From Propionicimonas sp. (lineage in GTDB: Bacteria > Actinomycetota > Actinomycetes > Propionibacteriales > Propionibacteriaceae), in the NCBI RefSeq assembly GCF_029975155.1, contig NZ_JARKPQ010000200.1, forward strand, positions 62,001 through 126,000: 64,000 nucleotides of DNA, in the 5' to 3' direction. The translations under genes were made by a program, and so were the position numbers. This document shows, piece after piece, positions 61,817 through 64,000 of this stretch; position 1 is the stretch's first letter; each line of letters begins with the position of its first letter. The notes beneath the pieces are model-generated. The model saw only the letters and a program-made list of their open reading frames with translations, was not told where the DNA came from and did not search any database.

Positions 61817-64000
61817 ATGAGCAGTGCAGATGAGCTCGGGCCGTTCCTAAACGTTCGCGAAACCGCGAAGCTTCTTGGGGTACATGAGAACACGGTCAGG
61901 AACTGGGTGACGGCGGGCACCCTCGTATCGGCTCGTGTGCCTGGCTCGAAGCAGCATCGCTTTGCCAGAGAAGAGGTACTGCGTCTTCAGAAGGAACGCG
62001 GCTCAATCGCGTCGTCGGTTGCGCCCACGCTCCGCACGGACGGGCCTGAACTCATCACCGCCAACGAGCTGAACATCTGGGCTGCTCGCGATGATGCTAA
62101 GACCGCCTTTCCCGAGTTGATGCGTCGTCTTCTCGCGGTGACTCCAGGGATCAGCAATCTGCAAGTCCGTGCTCACGAAGGTGTGGCTGCATCTGGTTGG
62201 GACGGCACCGCCACGTCTGCAGGTAGCGCGCACCTTCCGGTCGGCGAACTGCGCTTCGAGTTCGGCACGGACGCCAACCCCAAAGGAAAGGCTCAGAGCG
62301 ACTACGACAAGCGAGTGCTCGCCCTCCCCGCTGACGCGAGTTCAGTCTTTGTCTTCGCCACGCCGAGAAACTGGGCTAGCGGTAGCGCGTGGGCTTCCGA
62401 TCGCGCAGCCGAGAAGAAGTTCTCTGACGTGAAGGCCATCGATGCGCACACTCTGGAGGGTTGGCTCCAAGAATTACCACCCGTACATCGTTGGATCTCG
62501 GAGCGATTGGGCTACCGACCGCGAGACGCACAGACCATCGAACGGTGGTGGCAGGCTTTTCAGGGTCGCACGACGGTGGCGCTTCCGGCTGACTTCTTCA
62601 CGGCTGGACGCACCGCTGAGGCCGACGAATTGCGTGCAACCCTTACTGCTGCAGGATCCGGCGATGAGATCGTGGCTATTCAAGCGCCGTGGCGCGATGA
62701 GGCCCTTGCCTTCATGTTCGCCGCCTTGGCTGCGCAGAACAACCTTCTGTACCGGGCCATTGTTGTCACCGACAGCGCCGCCTGGCAGCGGCTGACCGAA
62801 TCGCGGTCTCCTCTGATTCTCATTCCGTTGTTTTCCGATGCGCCCGGCCTCGCGGCCGCCGTCGACAACGGACATCGGGTGATCTTGATCGCCGAGCCCG
62901 GCGACATCATTCGAAACACCAAGAAGATTGAGCTCCGCAAGGTCGACCGCGCAACCGCTCGCGAGGCGCTGAAGGCTGTCGTGTCCGACTCGAAAAAGGC
63001 CCAAGCGATGGTGGCCCTCGCGCGTCGCAGTTTGCCCGCGCTCGTTCGTTCGATCGCACGCGAGCCACGCTTCCGAGCCCCAGAGTGGGTCACCAATACC
63101 GATCAAGCCGCTATCCTCGCACCGCTCGTTCTGGTGGGTTCGTGGACGAGCGCTGAAGGTGACTTCGCAGTGATCGAAAGGCTGACCGGACGATCACGCG
63201 ACGATATCGATCGCCTTCTGAAAAGTCTCGCCGGCCGTGCGGATGCACCGTTCGTTCGTTCGGGCGGCACCTGGCGTGTCACCTCGCCGACAGAGGCTGC
63301 TCTTCTCCTCCTGCCGACGCTCACTGATGGTGAACTAGCGAAGTGGGCCGAGGTTGTCGCAGATGTCCTGTTGACACCGGACCCCTATCAGGGGATGGAT
63401 GCCGTCGCTCGTCTGACCGCGAGCGCCCAAGGCATCAACCCGACCCATTCAGAGACGCTCAGGAAAGGTGTGGCGGACGGACTAGCGCTCGCCGCCGCGA
63501 GCGACGTCGAGCTTCCCGCTGACCTAGCCATGCAGGGGCGGGTCAGTCGGCTCGTTCACGATCTACTTCAAGCTGCAAACGCCGACGACACAGGAACGAC
63601 CTGGGCTCGACTGGCCAGTGTCCTGCCCAGCTTGGCGGAAGCCGCCCCGGAGGTATTTCAGGATGCGGTTGAACTCGACTCGGACCGCACCGACCCGATT
63701 CTTCGCACGATGTTCCAAGACAGCGGCGCGGACACTCTTTTCGGACCATCGTCGCCACACCCCAACTTGCTATGGGCACTCGAGACGCTGTGCTGGTCGC
63801 CGACCTATTTCGGTCGGGCGGCAGCGCTTCTTGGAAGGCTGTCCGCACTGGATCCCGGTGGTCGGTTAAGCAATCGTCCGATCGAGAGCCTGCAGAATGT
63901 CGCCGCGGGCTGGTTGCCTCAGAGCGGCGCGAGCGTCGACGACAAACTCGCCGTCATCGCGCGTCTCATGCAGCGCGAACCCGATGTCGGCTGGAAGCTT
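61817..64000 (+). CDS. Large HTH - nuclease-like - NTPase-like protein (3' end outside window)
   Basis: Open from ATG 61817 to the window edge (728 residues seen). Residues about 9-55 are an excisionase/MerR-type HTH (FLNVRETAKLLGVHENTVRNW). Residues 78-225 look like a restriction-endonuclease fold: NIWAARDDAKTAFPELMRRLL, GWDGT, GELRFEFGTDANPKGKAQSDYDKR (possible PD-(D/E)XK acidic/Lys residues), VFVFATPRNWA, then DAHTLEGWL. From about 255 a P-loop-like NTPase region follows (VAIQAPWRDEALAFMFAALAAQ) without a proper Walker A, then IPLFSDAPGLAAA and long helical repeats. I recognise no named family. Lower GC than the core genome and next to a recombinase remnant. Confidence 0.75.
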   Translation, partial: MSSADELGPFLNVRETAKLLGVHENTVRNWVTAGTLVSARVPGSKQHRFAREEVLRLQKERGSIASSVAPTLRTDGPELITANELNIWAARDDAKTAFPELMRRLLAVTPGISNLQVRAHEGVAASGWDGTATSAGSAHLPVGELRFEFGTDANPKGKAQSDYDKRVLALPADASSVFVFATPRNWASGSAWASDRAAEKKFSDVKAIDAHTLEGWLQELPPVHRWISERLGYRPRDAQTIERWWQAFQGRTTVALPADFFTAGRTAEADELRATLTAAGSGDEIVAIQAPWRDEALAFMFAALAAQNNLLYRAIVVTDSAAWQRLTESRSPLILIPLFSDAPGLAAAVDNGHRVILIAEPGDIIRNTKKIELRKVDRATAREALKAVVSDSKKAQAMVALARRSLPALVRSIAREPRFRAPEWVTNTDQAAILAPLVLVGSWTSAEGDFAVIERLTGRSRDDIDRLLKSLAGRADAPFVRSGGTWRVTSPTEAALLLLPTLTDGELAKWAEVVADVLLTPDPYQGMDAVARLTASAQGINPTHSETLRKGVADGLALAAASDVELPADLAMQGRVSRLVHDLLQAANADDTGTTWARLASVLPSLAEAAPEVFQDAVELDSDRTDPILRTMFQDSGADTLFGPSSPHPNLLWALETLCWSPTYFGRAAALLGRLSALDPGGRLSNRPIESLQNVAAGWLPQSGASVDDKLAVIARLMQREPDVGWKL

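Overview
The window is a contiguous piece of a high-GC actinobacterial chromosome that begins inside dnaA. The order dnaA - oriC-like region - dnaN - recF - DUF721/dciA - gyrB - gyrA - DUF3566 - tRNA-Ile is the classic actinobacterial origin neighbourhood. Frequent GTG starts, TANNNT -10 hexamers and the cobalamin, lactate dehydrogenase and gluconate genes fit a Propionibacteriales-like organism, but the genus is inference.

Layout. 1-5617: replication/repair genes and a nickel/cobalt permease. 5629-9853: a gluconate module (FCD/GntR regulator divergent from gntK-gntP-gnd). 10116-16719: lipoprotein, gyrase subunits, DUF3566 membrane protein and tRNA-Ile. 16776-21780: a patchwork of accessory genes (DUF4143 ATPase, APH-fold kinase, thioredoxin, low-GC secreted protein, remnant, TMEM175-like channel). 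21839-27656: a multiple-monosaccharide ABC transporter (mmsA-mmsB-chvE) with a divergent ROK regulator. 27721-36316: nuclease-like protein, SRPBCC and ACT proteins, a stress module (SigB/SigF-type sigma factor, CsbD and a 49-aa GPGG membrane protein), a P-type ATPase, Dps and DUF456. 36460-39554: cobT-cobS, TetR and cobU. 39581-42467: glutaminase, kinase and L-lactate dehydrogenase. 42661-48244: a TetR-controlled MMPL exporter carrying an ABC-ATPase-like tail, plus a YhgE/Pip protein. 48503-53902: PlsC, SDR, a sigma-like protein, several hypotheticals, an LCP-like protein and a DLW-39-like peptide. 53904-61273: an apparently uncharacterised metabolic cluster (DeoR regulator and DUF89 phosphatase divergent from APH-fold kinase, EamA transporter, winged-helix protein, GlpA-like oxidoreductase with a 2Fe-2S tail, and a second FAD oxidoreductase). 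61274-64000: a lower-GC accessory end with a recombinase-like remnant and a very large HTH/nuclease-like/NTPase-like protein that runs off the window.

Three themes recur. Many genes look leaderless, with a TANNNT hexamer ending 6-7 nt before the start codon (14 cases listed). Three dispersed repeat families fill intergenic gaps, and two of them have entered reading frames in phase (recF and the MMPL gene). The best candidates for undescribed biology are the DUF89/kinase/oxidoreductase cluster and the large protein at the right edge.
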